Positions 51,530-63,341 of a stretch of 64,000 bases of DNA are shown piece after piece. The stretch is from NCBI GenBank assembly GCA_947650365.1, contig OX393550.1, positions 71,805,478-71,869,477 on the forward strand, given 5' to 3'. The first letter of the stretch is position 1; the number at the start of each line of letters is the position of its first letter. The position numbers and the translations under genes were made by a program. This stretch comes from Chamaelirium japonicum (taxonomy: Eukaryota; Streptophyta; Magnoliopsida; Liliales; Melanthiaceae). Under the pieces are notes generated by a model. The model was not told where the DNA came from and did no database searches. It saw only the letters and a program-made list of their open reading frames with translations.

Positions 51530-54500
51530 AATCCAATAATGACCCTTGACCACTCCATTCTTACTGCATGTTCTCTCGCCCACCGTATTCCTCTGATCCA
51601 CACTGCGGATGGCTCTCTTCTAGCCATCTTGCAGACTGGGTCCATCACTTCTGGCTTTCTCTCTTTACCTTTCGTTCTATATGCTCCTCAGCTTCGCATG
51701 AACTTGATCTCTATTAGCAGCCTTTGTGATTCCGGCCTGACAATTAATTTCTCTTCCTCTTTTTGTATTGTGCAGGATCCATGCTCAGGACAGAGTATTG
51801 GTGTTGCTCGTAGGGTTGGTGGCTTATATCACCTGGAGTATCTTCATCTACCTCCTGCCTCTCCTTCGGTCGTCTGTAGTGTTGTCTCTTCTGATGTCGA
51901 CCTGTGGCAAAGGAGGCTAGGTCATGTGTCTGAACCTCAGCTTAAAAGTCTTTTCCGATCAGGTGGCTTAGGTCGTGGTTCCTTTTCTCGTCTTTCTTTT
52001 TGCATGGGATGTCAGTTGGCTAAGCATTCTGCTAGCCCCTTTTCTACCAATTTGTCGTAGTCCTGTAGTTCGTTTGATCTAGTGCATTCAGATATTTGAG
52101 GTCCTGCATCTTTTTCTTCTATAAATGGCTATCTTTACTATGTTAGCTTTATTGATGATTATTCTCTTTTCACATGTATCTCCTTCATCAGCGTTCTGAC
52201 ATTCTCGACGTCTATTAGACCTTCACTGCCATGGTTCATACTCAGTTTCATACTCGTATTAAAACTTTTAGGTCCGATTGCGCCCATGACTATCTCTCTT
52301 CTACAATGCATACTATCCTTTAGTCCCATGGGTCTCTCTTCCAATAATCATGTCCTCATACTCATAAGCAGAATGGTGTTGCAGAGCGAAAGCATCGTCA
52401 TATTCTTGAGACAGCTCATGCTCAGTTTATCTCCTCGTGCGGTCCTCGCACCTTATGGGCGGAGGCCATTTTGACCTCTGTCAACCTTATTAACATCACC
52501 CCTTCCTCTGTCCTCACGGGTGTTTCGCCTCACGAGCGTCTCTTTGGCACCCGTCCTGATTACAGCATATTGCATACTTTGGATGCATATGTTTTGTCAT
52601 TCTTCCATCTCATTAGTGTAACAAACTGTCAGCTGGGTCCACTAAATATGTACTCATGGGAATCAGTTCTGAGCACAAGGGGTATCGTTGCTATGACCCC
52701 CTGGCTCATCTTCTTTGTATCTCTCGACATGTCACTTTTGTTGCAAATGTTTCTTATTACTCTCTTGCGTCTCAGGATCTCACATTCCTTAAGGTTCCTC
52801 CTACTTCTTCCACCATACCTCCTCCTGTCTCACCCTCTTCTTCTTCCATCGCTCCTCATCCTGTCCCTGCTCTTGAGTTTTTACCTCCTGCTCCTGTAGT
52901 CGTCCCTTCTATACACTTGAGTCCTTCCTCTCTTTTGGATCCCTCGTCTTCTCTACCTGTTTCTCATCCATCTGATGTGTTATCTGCCATACCTTCATTT
53001 GTCAGTGACTCCTCTAGTACTCCGTCCACTTCGAGTAGCCTACCTTTATCGGATGTGGATCCTTGCACTCCTCCTTGCTACCCCCAGCATGAGCGTCGCA
53101 CTCCCAACCACTTTGGCTACTCCCCTGATCATTTTGGTTTTATCACTGTCATTTCCTACCCGCCTCAGTTCTTTACCTACCTTACTACCCTTTACATAGA
53201 CAGAGAGCCCAGGTCTTACAGAGAGGCATTGTAGTACCCTGTGTGGCAACAGGCTATGGTTGAAGAGTTTCAGGCCTTTGCATAGACTCAGATATGGGAG
53301 GTTGTGCCTCCGCCTCCTAGTGTCACGCCTATCAGCTGCAAATGGGTCTTCAAGATCAAGCATCGCCCAGATGACTCTATTGACTGGTACAAAGCCCGTC
53401 TCGTTGCTAGAGGTTTCACTCAGGAGTATAGGATTGATTATGATGAGATGTTTGCTCCAGTAGCTCATATAACCACCATTCAGACTCTTCTTGTTGTTGT
53501 TGCTGCTAGAGATTGGCTCATGTTATAGATGGATGTGAAGAATACTTTCTTCATGGTGATCTCTCTGAGGTTATCTATATACAGCTTCCTCCCGGCCTCA
53601 GCACACCTTCTCAGAATGTATGTCGTCTTCGTTGAGCTATCTATGGCCTCAAACAGGCTTCTCGTGCCTAGTTTGAGTGTTTTCGTCGGGCAGTCACTGA
53701 AATTCGCTTTGTGGAGAGCTTTCAAGACCACTTTATGTTTGTGCGGACTTTCCCCTATGGCTGGGTCATCATCTTTCTCTATGTCGAGACATGATTCTTA
53801 CAGGTGATGACACTTGTGCCATAGCCTCCCTTCAGGAGCATCTTCGGAGCCAATTTCAGATAAAGGATCTTGGTCTTTTGTGTATTTTCTTAGCCTGGAG
53901 GTTGCTAGGAGCACTAGGGGGATTCTGCTTTCTCAGTAGTACACAACCGACATTCTTACTCGGGCTGCACTCTTTGATTGTCGTACAATTGACACTCCTC
54001 TTGAGCTTCATGTGAAACTCCGCTCCGTCGATGGTGAGCCCCTCTTAGATCCTACCAGGTACCGCAAGATAGTTGGTCAGCTAGTTTATCTCTGCATCAC
54101 TAGACCGGATATTGCTCATGCAGTTAATGTTCTCAGCTAGTTTATGGATGCCCCTCACTCTGTTCACTACGCTGCTCTTCTTCGGACTCTTAGGTACCTT
54201 TGCGGCACTATCATTCGGTCGCTCTTCTTCTCGTCATCTTCCTCTCAGGCACTTCGTGCATATTCTGATGCCTACTGGGTAGAGGACCCGACTACTCGTC
54301 GCTCGACTACTGGTTATTGCTTGTTTTTGGTGACTCTCTTATCTCTTAGAAGAGCAAGAATCAGAAGGTGGTTTCTTTCTCCAGTACACTGAGGGCGAGT
54401 TTCGTGCCATGGCCACTACTACTAAGGAGATCGTTCATCTCCGGCATCTTTTTCGAGATATTGGTGTTGATACCTCGGGACCAACCACTCTTCATTGTGA

Positions 54501-54723
54501 CAACAAGAGTGCTATTCATATTGTCAGCAATCTGATGTTTCATGAGCGGACCAAGCACATTAAGCTAGATTGCTACTTCTCCAGAGAGCAGTACGAGGCT
54601 GGGACCATCTCTTTGATTTGTGTTTCTTTGACGGAGCAGATTGCTGACTTATTCACGAAATCTTATTCATTTTCTCGTTTTTGGTTTCTTATTCGCAAAT
54701 TCTTGGTGGTTGACTCATCGTGA
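51530..54723 (+). pseudogene. pol: Decayed Copia pol, plus strand, 5'-truncated
   Basis: Begins inside the protease region (MTLDHSILTA follows where DSGASHH would be), then pre-integrase (LWQRRLGHVSEPQLKSL), broken integrase (QNGVAERKHRH codons near 52370), reverse transcriptase (CKWVFKIKHRPDDS near 53340) with stops and frameshifts, and RNase H (YSDAYWVEDPTTRRST; HCDNKSAIHI) ending ...EQIADLFTKSYSFSRF and a stop at 54723. Line by line it resembles the outer Copia at 28764-24502 (same family or a close one). No gag or 5' LTR remains. Confidence 0.88.
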
Positions 54724-54735
54724 GTTTGAGGGGGA

Positions 54736-54884
54736 TGTTAATGTATTTATTGTGTATCGTTTTCCACTGCTACATATAGGGACTTTTCCACGGATATACA
54801 CGTGTAGTTTATGTATATATTGGTTATATGCCTAATAAAAATTACTGGTTATTCTCTAAACCCTAGCCGTCTCTTATCTTGTCA
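54736..54884 (+). repeat. 3' LTR of the decayed plus-strand Copia
   Basis: Follows the tract GTTTGAGGGGGA; runs TGTTAATGTATTT...CTTATCTTGTCA, about 149 bp, similar in size and in its end (AAACCCTAG..) to the outer Copia LTRs. Confidence 0.75.
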
Positions 54885-56342
54885 AAATAAACAGGCCCAT
54901 AGGTCTCGCCGGGACTCCCGGCGGTCGCTTTCCGGTGTAACGGCTAGGCGTCAAAGTGGGTTTCGTACTCATCACTATCCATTTCTTGTGACGTAGAGCG
55001 GACAGAGAACGCTCCCCTGTCACTCGTCCGTGTTATTGACGGTGACGGCTTTCTCTGACGGCAACCCCTGCCGTTAAGTTGGTCGACGGCGTTAGTTTGC
55101 CGTCTGCTGCGCATCTCCCCACTTGATTTAAAGAAGATAAAGAACTACCCTCCCTCCCTCTCCCTGATAGATTCCGCCGTCTTCTCTGCCGGAGATGCCA
55201 CCGCCGCCCATAACGCTCACGTCGGCCGTAGACGCCGCTAGTGCCCGTTTCAGCTTAGCCTCGTGGAAAGGACAGTCCCTTGCCCGAAAAAGGACCGTTG
55301 GCCCCTATCCTTTTTCTCCACCGTCTCGTTTCTCATGATAACAACACAAAAACGAGATCACGGGCGATTAAAGAAAATTCAAATTGAAAAGGAAGAGAAT
55401 CTCTCTCCCCTCGAGCTGTCGAGCTCCTCCCATGGCGGGCGGTTTTACTGCAATTTAAAGCCCGCCCGCCACCCGCCCAGCTGTTCCAGCACCCCGCGAA
55501 TCAGAGGCGACCCACATGATCTGGAAGGGGGAGAACAGCTCCTCCACTGATGGATGCTCTCTCTCTCTCTAGCTCGAAAGTCCGAAATAGTAATCTCATC
55601 CGTTCTTTATTACTTCCTTTGTTTCGAAAAAGAATTGATGTGGGTCCTCTGCTACTCTGTAGATCGACAGCATAACCCAACGGGCAGGCTGGAAAGAGCT
55701 GTTCGAGAGAGCCCTCCCCCCCCTCCCGCACAAAAGCCACCCAACGGCTACTCCCCTGCCCGCATTCCGGCCGGATCTCATCTGGGTTTCTGGCGGGAGG
55801 GATCGTTTCCAGGGGAGAGGTACGAAACGGTGGAAAAGTTTGGATCTTGATGGTTTCCCCCCTGTTTTTTTTTGTCTCTCGGGTGTTTCAAATCGTTCGA
55901 ACTGAAAATGCAATTCCAACTCCACTCCGTTTTGGTTACAAGATCTGGGTTTCAGCAAATTTTCCTTAGTTTTTGAGGTGGCATTTGGATTTCTTATGCT
56001 CAGAAGTCCTTTTTCTAAGAATCTTCCCCCCCTTGCTTCTGTCTTCCCCTGTAATTGAGTGAGGAGTAGTGTAGTAAGTTGGGTATTTTTTTTGGGAATT
56101 AATTTCTTAGCATATTTTCCGGAGTTTTTTGCATAAGGATTTATAGAACCTGATCATTGAATTTTTGGGTATCTTCAGAAATTGGGTCGAGGAATAAGGT
56201 CTCTGAGCAGCAGGAGTTTTGAGGAAGGAACTTGGATTCTGAGAGCATATTGGGTTTTGATGAGTGCTGGACCGTGGATTTCAAGCTGGGCATTTGGGAT
56301 TTTGATTCTTGAGAAATCGAAATCCTTGGGGGAGGGGGGAAG
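54885..56342 (+). promoter_or_regulatory. Upstream and 5' leader region of the THESEUS1-like gene
   Basis: Contains GC-rich stretches, a CT run (55556-55570), CCCGCCCGCC and other pyrimidine tracts common in plant 5' UTRs. A GAG/GTACGA near 55820 could be the donor of a leader intron; no acceptor was fixed. No coding gene; small frames at 55263-55550 look accidental. A TATA box could not be assigned. Confidence 0.4.
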
Positions 56343-58862
56343 ATGAGGGTGTTGGGGTCGATTTGTTTGTTCTTACTGCTTGCATTCGTGTTTGATGCAT
56401 CCTCTGCTGCATTCACACCTGTGGACAACTACCTGATTGCTTGCGGCTCCTCGCAGAATGTCTCGTGGCAAGGTCAGGTCTTTGTTCCTGATTCACAGCA
56501 GTCCTCATTTGTACTGAAAGCCTCAGGTGATGGCACCCTTTCCACCTCCAATTCCTCTCTGCCATCTCCGATATACCAGTCCCTTCGGACCTTCTCCGAA
56601 TCGGCCAGCTACGAGTTCGATATCCAGCAGCCGGGCCGCCACTGGGTGCGCCTCTACTTCTGCCCGCTCCCCAGTCCCGGCCATGACCTGCGTTCTGCTC
56701 CGATAACGGTCGTGACCGACGACATCGTCCTCATCAGCAACTTCACCTTCAAGGATTCCAACTCCTCCTACCTGTTCAAGGAGTACTCGATCAATGTGAC
56801 CTCCGGCTCGTTGGTCCTCACGTTCATCCCATCCAACGCCTCCGTTGCCTTTGTGAACGGGATCGAGGTCGTCTCAGTTCCTGATGGATTGATCTATGAT
56901 CAGGCTCTGGCCGTGCCGAATACCCCTTTCGGCGGCCTCTCTGAACTCGGGTTTGAGACCATGTACAGGTTGAACATTGGAGGCCCTTTGCTCACTCCTC
57001 AGAATGACTCCCTCGGTCGGACTTGGGAGAACGACGCCAAGTACCTCCATGTCAACAGCTCTGCTGTCAAGGTGTCTGTAGACCCTGCAACCGTAACGTA
57101 TCACGATGGGGTGACCGTGGAGACAGCACCCAGATGGGTTTACGCCACCGCCGATGCAATGGGCGACCCCAACGTGACGAATTTGAATTTCAACATCACC
57201 TGGGTTTTCTCCGTGGATCCGACCTTCCAATACCTCGTCCGTCTGCACTTCTGCGATATCGTCAGCAAGGCTTTGAACACCCTGGTCTTCAATGTGTATG
57301 TCGATTCCGACATGGCTATCGCTAGCTTGGATCTCTCATCCCTGTTGGGTGACTTATCAGTCGCATACTACAAGGATTTTGTCGCGAATTCCTCCAATGG
57401 TTCCGACACTCTAACGGTCAGCGTCGGTCCCGACATGATGGCCGACTTCAGCAATGCCATCTTGAATGGTTTGGAGGTGATGAAGATCAGCAATGGTGTC
57501 GGAAGCTTGAGCGGGCTCTCTTCTGTTGGAGATCTTCTCCCCCCCGGCTCGGCCTCGAACAGGAGCAAGATGGGGATCCTAATTGGAGCTGTCATCGGAG
57601 CTCTAGCTGTGGTGGGGTTGTTAGCTTTGGGCTATTGCTGCTTCATGGCTCGCAGGTCGAAGAGCAGTCCCAATAGCCACCCCTGGCTACCTCTCCCCTT
57701 GTATGGAAACTCGCACACCATCAGCAAGGTCTCAACGACCTCCCAGAAGAGCGGAACCGGGAGCTGCATCTCTCTGGCCTCCACGAATCTTGGCCGTGTC
57801 TTCACCTTTCAGGAGATCATGGATGCGACGAACAAGTTCGACGAGAGCTTGCTTCTGGGTGTCGGCGGGTTCGGGAAGGTCTATAAGGGGACGCTGGATG
57901 ATGGCACGAAGGTGGCCGTGAAGAGAGGGAACCCCAGATCCGAGCAAGGGCTTGCGGAATTCCAGACCGAGATCGAGATGCTATCCAAGCTCCGGCATCG
58001 CCACCTGGTCTCCCTGATTGGCTACTGCGACGAGCGGTCTGAGATGATTCTGGTCTACGAGTACATGGCGAATGGGCCGCTGAGGAGCCATCTCTACGGC
58101 GCCAACCTTCCGCCCCTCTCATGGCGGCAGCGGCTTGAGATTTGCATTGGGGCGGCAAGGGGGTTGCACTACCTCCACACCGGCGCGGCCCAGAGCATCA
58201 TCCATCGCGACGTGAAGACGACCAACATTCTCTTGGACGAGAGCTTCGTCTCTAAGGTCGCCGACTTTGGCCTTTCGAAGACCGGCCCTTCTCTGGATCA
58301 GACCCATGTGAGCACCGCCGTGAAGGGAAGCTTCGGCTACCTAGACCCCGAGTACTTTCGGAGGCAGCAGCTGACCGAGAAATCCGATGTCTACTCCTTC
58401 GGTGTGGTTCTGATGGAAGTCCTCTGCGCAAGGCCGGCGCTGAACCCCGTCCTCCCAAGGGAGCAGGTCAATATCGCGGAGTGGGCGATGGGGTGGCAGA
58501 AGAAGGGCATGCTGGAGCAAATCACGGACCCGGCATTGTCCGGGAGGATGAACCCGGCGTCCCTGAAGAAGTACGGCGACACGGCCGAGAAATGCCTGGC
58601 GGAGCAGGGGGTCGATCGGCCGAGCATGGGCGATGTCTTGTGGAACCTCGAGTACGCTCTCCAGCTCGAGGAGACGTCGGCCCTCGCCGACCCGGACGAT
58701 AACAGCATCAAGAGCATTCCTGGCATCCTGCTGCCGCGGCTCGAACCCTTCGACAACAGCGTAAGCGTGAACGAGGTGGCGAACTCGGGCACTGACGACG
58801 ACGCCGAGGACGCCGCCACCAGCGCCGTGTTCTCGCAGCTGGTGAATCCTCGGGGACGATGA
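56343..58862 (+). CDS. THE1: THESEUS1-like CrRLK1L receptor kinase (839 aa, intronless, intact)
   Basis: Plasma-membrane receptor kinase of the Catharanthus roseus RLK1-like family. THESEUS1 monitors cell-wall integrity and restrains elongation. Signal peptide ~1-22; two malectin-like domains ~27-385 (DNYLIACGSSQN, GRHWVRLYFCPL, FIPSNASVAFVNGIEVVSVP, GGPLLTPQNDSLGRTW, LVRLHFCDIVSKALNTLVFN) with many N-x-S/T sites; transmembrane segment ~410-436; juxtamembrane HPWLPLPLYG; kinase with GVGGFGKV (506-513), VAVK (K527), E543, HRD (621-623), DFG (641-643) and FGYLDPEYFRRQQLTEKSDV. It ends TTSAVFSQLVNPRGR-like, as in THESEUS1, which separates it from FERONIA, HERCULES and ANXUR. No stop, frameshift or missing catalytic residue. 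Length and intronless structure are normal for the family. Confidence 0.95.
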   Translation: MRVLGSICLFLLLAFVFDASSAAFTPVDNYLIACGSSQNVSWQGQVFVPDSQQSSFVLKASGDGTLSTSNSSLPSPIYQSLRTFSESASYEFDIQQPGRHWVRLYFCPLPSPGHDLRSAPITVVTDDIVLISNFTFKDSNSSYLFKEYSINVTSGSLVLTFIPSNASVAFVNGIEVVSVPDGLIYDQALAVPNTPFGGLSELGFETMYRLNIGGPLLTPQNDSLGRTWENDAKYLHVNSSAVKVSVDPATVTYHDGVTVETAPRWVYATADAMGDPNVTNLNFNITWVFSVDPTFQYLVRLHFCDIVSKALNTLVFNVYVDSDMAIASLDLSSLLGDLSVAYYKDFVANSSNGSDTLTVSVGPDMMADFSNAILNGLEVMKISNGVGSLSGLSSVGDLLPPGSASNRSKMGILIGAVIGALAVVGLLALGYCCFMARRSKSSPNSHPWLPLPLYGNSHTISKVSTTSQKSGTGSCISLASTNLGRVFTFQEIMDATNKFDESLLLGVGGFGKVYKGTLDDGTKVAVKRGNPRSEQGLAEFQTEIEMLSKLRHRHLVSLIGYCDERSEMILVYEYMANGPLRSHLYGANLPPLSWRQRLEICIGAARGLHYLHTGAAQSIIHRDVKTTNILLDESFVSKVADFGLSKTGPSLDQTHVSTAVKGSFGYLDPEYFRRQQLTEKSDVYSFGVVLMEVLCARPALNPVLPREQVNIAEWAMGWQKKGMLEQITDPALSGRMNPASLKKYGDTAEKCLAEQGVDRPSMGDVLWNLEYALQLEETSALADPDDNSIKSIPGILLPRLEPFDNSVSVNEVANSGTDDDAEDAATSAVFSQLVNPRGR

Positions 58863-59033
58863 GCATTCAAAATTTGCCGCCTTCTGCCGGTTTACAATCT
58901 GCCTGATAATTGGAACACACTGCATCCTCATGTTTACAATCTGCCTCTTGCTCTTCTATCTACTTGCACTTATCAACTGTAATGAGTTTCAGTTTTCCGA
59001 TACGGGTCTTCCAGCTTGAAGGAGATGTGGAAT

Positions 59034-59079
<46 letters not shown>

Positions 59080-59237
59080 ATGAGATGTTGAGGGCACATA
59101 AAGGTTTCTGATCTCTGGTTTTCTTTGAGATAGCTTTCTCTAGTGATTTGGGATGCCATGAGATCTATGGTGAGTTACAACATGCTTCAGAAGACATGAT
59201 CTTCTGCTTTTACAGTATGTTTGTTGAGAGAGTGAGG
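58863..59237 (+). other. 3' UTR and downstream region of THESEUS1-like gene with (TC)n
   Basis: A (TC)n run of about 40 bases at 59038-59077. No further gene. Confidence 0.6.
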
Positions 59238-59421
59238 AGAAATGCTACTCAGCCCGAAGGTAGGTTTTCCCGATTCCGCTCAGCCCGATTGACGTGGCCG
59301 TGTACGAGTGATGGGGGTAGCGATTTAAATGTCGATAATGAGATTCAACCGCCACTCATACATGGATGCGTCAATCGGGGTGAGCAGAATTAGGAAAACC
59401 TTCGGGATGAATAGCACTTCT
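59238..59421. mobile_element. Fold-back MITE (184 bp)
   Basis: Inverted arms of ~75 bp: left AGAAATGCTACTCAGCCCGA, right (inverted) AGAAGTGCTATTCATCCCGA, then AGGTTTTCC and CCCGATTGACG shared. No coding. A target duplication could not be fixed. Confidence 0.8.
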
Positions 59422-60053
59422 CGATGAGAGAGGGGTCATTTCTCTTTTGTATTTCCCTTTTATATTTGTGTTTTATTCTCACTTATTAGTGACCACATCC
59501 TCTGTAGGTTGTATATATTGTTGGGCGTGGTGCCCTGATACAATGGAGCATTGCTCTTGAGGATTTCTCCCTTCGGGCTTCGCTTTCAGAGGGGGATTAG
59601 TCCGAGCCTGAAGAGGGTCATTGCCGAAACTTTTTTTATCGAATCACATGTTGCTACTGTTTATCTCAACAGTTTGTCCTATGCATGATGTTTGGAACGT
59701 CGCATGATCGAAACTTGTGTTCCTTAGCTGAACATTTTATATAATTGCACACTCAGCTTCAGTATTTGATTCCATTGCGCACAGTATGAGTCATCTGTGA
59801 CATGAGCCCACCAAGTCTACAAAGAATAGAAGAGCCAGACTGGTCGGTCTTCATTGGGATATATATACACAAAGGCATAGACCCCCAATACAGACCAGCC
59901 AGTTTGGCTCTCCAATTTAAAGCCATCGCCCCCTACCAAACCCTAGCTATCGGTCTCTGTGACCCCGCCACCACCTCGGCCACCACCCGGCCTGACGCCA
60001 GCCCCTCCCCTATCCCACTAAACCCCGGCCCCCACCGGCCCCAGTCCCCCACC
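59422..60053. other. Intergenic sequence, no recognised gene
   Basis: Contains CCAATTTAAAGCC and CAAACCCTAG (about 59915-59945), which look like a promoter and leader of a plant gene, but no coding region follows. Confidence 0.35.
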
Positions 60054-61025
60054 TGTTGGGTTTTGGCCCATTAAAAGCCAGCCCAAAGACACGTTTGCAG
60101 AAAATGTTACCCGGGCGAAAATAGGGCTCGCTCAGGTGAAATCTATGCATCGACTACGAGCAGAACATGAGGAAGATTCGCCCGAGTGAATCGGGCTGAG
60201 CACACTCGAATAGGTCATGTGCGGGTCGGGTTTTGGGCCGGGTTTTAGAGTCCTAGTGCCCCAAGTTTGCTCTCCTATTTAAAGGGAAGTATGGGGGAGG
60301 CTCTAGGGTTAGAAGAAACATGGAATTGTTGTCGACCGTGTGGGGGAGGCTCTAGGTCGATGAGAAGGAGGGTTTGCCGAAGAAGAAGGATCCGGGGGGG
60401 CACCGGTGCGTTGCTCCCCCGGGCTCTTGATGTGGTCATGGCGATGGTGACACGTGGTGTGACTTCTTGGTAGATGGTTGAGAGAGCAAAGAAAGAGAAG
60501 GGAAGTCCGATCTAGGGTTTGCCGCAAGTAGAGAGAAGAGAGAGGAGAAGGGAAGAGAGAAGAAGAGGAGGAAGAAAGAAAATGGAGAATGAGGATACGG
60601 TGTGCGGATCATCGGTCTACCTCGACTTTTACTTCGGGCACCTTCATCTCTTGGCATATGCTCCGGTATATCTTTGAGTCTCTTAGGCAGGTGTTTTCTA
60701 CTTTGTGTGTTCTGTGAGAGGGATCAAGCAGGGTTTTGTGTGGGTCCGACAAACGACAACCCACCACTTGTGTGATCTTTATTGATGAAAATCCAATACT
60801 TGTTGCCAATGATATTTTGTTATTCGTACTATTGTGTAGTTATGTATTCTCTGTATCGGTTTATTCGGTGTGATCCTCGTGGGCTACTAGTTCCTCGATC
60901 CGTCACACGATGCTTCTGGTTTCACTCGGCGGATCGTCGTGGTACATGCGCGACTCGAAGGGGTCTGGTATCAATGTCCACCCGACACTCAAGTGGAGGG
61001 CATCGGGGGACCCAGATCCCCAACA
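60054..61025 (+). repeat. LTR of a retrotransposon (972 bp)
   Basis: Terminal inverted TGTTGGG...CCCAACA; TATTTAAAG near 60276 as a TATA-type box. GTCGCATCAAAGC after the end resembles a degraded TGGTATCAGAGC primer site, so this may be a 5' LTR. Flanks CCACC and GTCGC do not match, so it is not a clean solo LTR. No gag follows before the MITE at 61430. Confidence 0.55.
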
Positions 61026-61429
61026 GTCGCATCAAAGCAAAGGTTGGTGTGTGGGGATTCGAGATGGGTAGAGCCTGTTACCGCTTGTGGGGTCTCATCT
61101 TGTTTGTCTTAATTTCCAAGTCAAATCATTTAGTGAGAGATTACATATAGGCCCTTTTACTGCTAAGTCAACAGTTCAAGATCATCAGCAGATTCAGAAA
61201 TCAATCTCACGATAGTTACTCTCCTGAGAGTCATGCGTGCGTGGGCTTGCGAGGGTATTGATCGTTTTTGGATTGCATCATTTTACGTGTATTTGCATCG
61301 TTTATATCATTCACTCGTTTCGAGGAGTTCGACACGTCTTTAAATCTTTTACATTTCTAGAATATTGTGCTTCAAAATAAAAAATTATTTGTTATTCAAA
61401 AATCAGAATTGGTTTAATCGTAGTCCAAG
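61026..61429. other. Possible interior remnant of the preceding LTR element
   Basis: No coding frame recognised. Confidence 0.3.
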
Positions 61430-61934
61430 TAGGGATGGCATTTTCGGACCCGACACGGCAGACCCGACACGACCCGACACGAAGTTAGCGGGTCTGGGTC
61501 AGGGCTAAACGGGTTCGGGTCGTAAACGGGTCGACACGATAGACCTGTTTAATAAACGGGTCGGGTCCGGGTTTAGGGTCTGGACACGGTAGACCCGGGA
61601 AGACCCGTTTAGTATTCAACGGGTCGTGTCGTGTCGGGTCGGGTAGGGTCTAACCGCAATCCGATACTATAATATATAATACCAACGGGTCTTTCGGGTC
61701 CGGTTGGGTCGAGTCGGATTGGGTCGGATCGAGTCAACTGAATAGTCCCGGGTGATAAACGGGTCTTACCGGGTCTTATCGGGTCTACTCGTTTATTAGC
61801 AGGTCGGGTACGGGTTTAGGATCTAGACACGATTAGTTAAACGGGTCGGGTCCGAGTCTGGGGGTTTTGGACACGAACCCGACTAGACACGACACGAACC
61901 CGACACGACCCGACCCGACCCATTGCCACCCCTA
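61430..61934. mobile_element. hAT-type MITE (505 bp) with perfect 8-bp duplication
   Basis: Ends TAGGGATGGCA and TGCCACCCCTA (inverted, one change), flanked by exact AGTCCAAG at 61422-61429 and 61935-61942. An 8-bp duplication and these ends are typical of the hAT superfamily. The interior is almost wholly made of CGGGTC / GACCCG words (GACCCGACACGACCCGACAC, ACGGGTCGGGT). No coding. Confidence 0.9.
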
Positions 61935-61976
61935 AGTCCAAGTCGAGAGGATCCGACACTTAAAAAATTTTCTAAG

Positions 61977-63341
61977 TGTTGGAGGTCAACATTAGGCGTC
62001 TGAACAAATGTTCGAAGCCTAAGTGTTATAGGTCCGAACAGCTGTTTGGACTCTTAGTCTAACAGTCGAACGATATGTACTTGTCCGAACCATTAGGGAC
62101 CATTTCACACAAAGGGTCCGAACAACCATTCAGACGGCCTTAGGTGTGTCAAGGGATGTTGAGTCTAGTGTTCGAACAGTTGTTCAGACCAGATCTCATT
62201 CTCGTTCGAACAATTATTTGGAAAGCCTATACAAAATGGGTTTTGTATAAATACCCCTTACCTCGATTGATTTCCTGTGGAAAATTCGAGGAGAAAATGG
62301 ATTTCGCGTGGAGAGATTTTTGAATTTTCATCTTTGTTTCTTTCTCCCCTCGAGCCTACACTTAAGGTAAGATCATTATTGCTTGAGGGTATTTCCCCAC
62401 CATGAGTATGCTAGCTAATTAGCTAGATTTGTCTATTTCCTTATTTGAAAATAGTTAAGATTTATTTTTTTTATCGCTTTAGTCGATCTGGTAGGTTTTC
62501 CTCTTTCTTACCCTTACAAATCTCATGTGTTGGGTTCTTCCATGTGAAACGGACAAGGGTCAGGTCTTGCTCATGCGACACAACAAGAAGAACCTTAATT
62601 CCTCTTAATAGGAAGTCAGGGTTTACCGACGTAATTCCTTTGAGGTCCGTCGAACGGGTTACTCCGACGAAGTAGTCCCTTATACGAGGCTACCATCCAC
62701 AGTGGGATGTGATTCACTTTTGGGCACGTTCGGGTCCTACGGGGACGAGTGTTGGTGTCTTCGCATGAGCCAATCACGAAAGTCCGAGCAGTCTCTAGTG
62801 AGCACTAGGGCCACAGTGTTGGAGCATCGTGAAGGCAGCCAAAGCAGGAAGCTTGCAAAAAGCTGAAAGGAACAAGATAGAAGCCAGCATGGAGAGAAGG
62901 GTTCTATTGGTGTAGTTCCTGAACAGGTCCCACGCAATCTTGGTTCCATGTCTATAACCGAACCTTTTGCTTAGTGAATTGCTCTCACCATCCGGCGTGA
63001 AGCTAGTGAGGTTTTTCCCATGAAAGGTTTCATCGTAAAAACTTATGTGCGTGATGTAGCTTAATATTCTGAATGCAAACCTTGTATGTTTATACCCAGC
63101 ACTTCACAGAAACCCACATACTTATTTCTTTTTGCAAGTGAGGGAGAAAGAGAGAACCAACTGACATTAGTCCATCTTGCATGTAATCAATCTAATCCAC
63201 CAGCAAGGTGAGAACATAGCTGAACTCAATTTTAAAATACTCTGTGTACTGTTCTTTTCTACCAAGACGATCTATTAGTTTTTATCCAGTGTACCGTTGT
63301 GTATCCTGACGCACATCGGGTGATTAGAAACTTTCAGAGCC
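61977..63341 (+). repeat. Probable LTR and leader of a decayed Copia element
   Basis: GTATAAATACCCC (about 62245) as a TATA box and CTCTCACCATCCGGCGTGAAG followed by TTTTTCCCATGAAAGG (about 62983-63030) as seen in R/U5 of many plant Copia LTRs. Several GTTCGAACA..TGTTCGGAC-like words lie at 62000-62220. Boundaries are not fixed; a degenerate gag follows. Confidence 0.45.

Noticed and set aside
55263-55550. 95-codon frame upstream of the THESEUS1-like gene
   Set aside because: No domain, in likely promoter/leader sequence; at most an upstream ORF.
57023-58931. Several open frames antisense or out of frame with the THESEUS1-like gene
   Set aside because: GC-rich coding DNA keeps shadow frames open; the kinase frame accounts for all conserved motifs.
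60054-61025. Solo LTR
   Set aside because: The bases on the two sides (CCACC and GTCGC) do not form a duplication, so a truncated element is more likely than a solo LTR.
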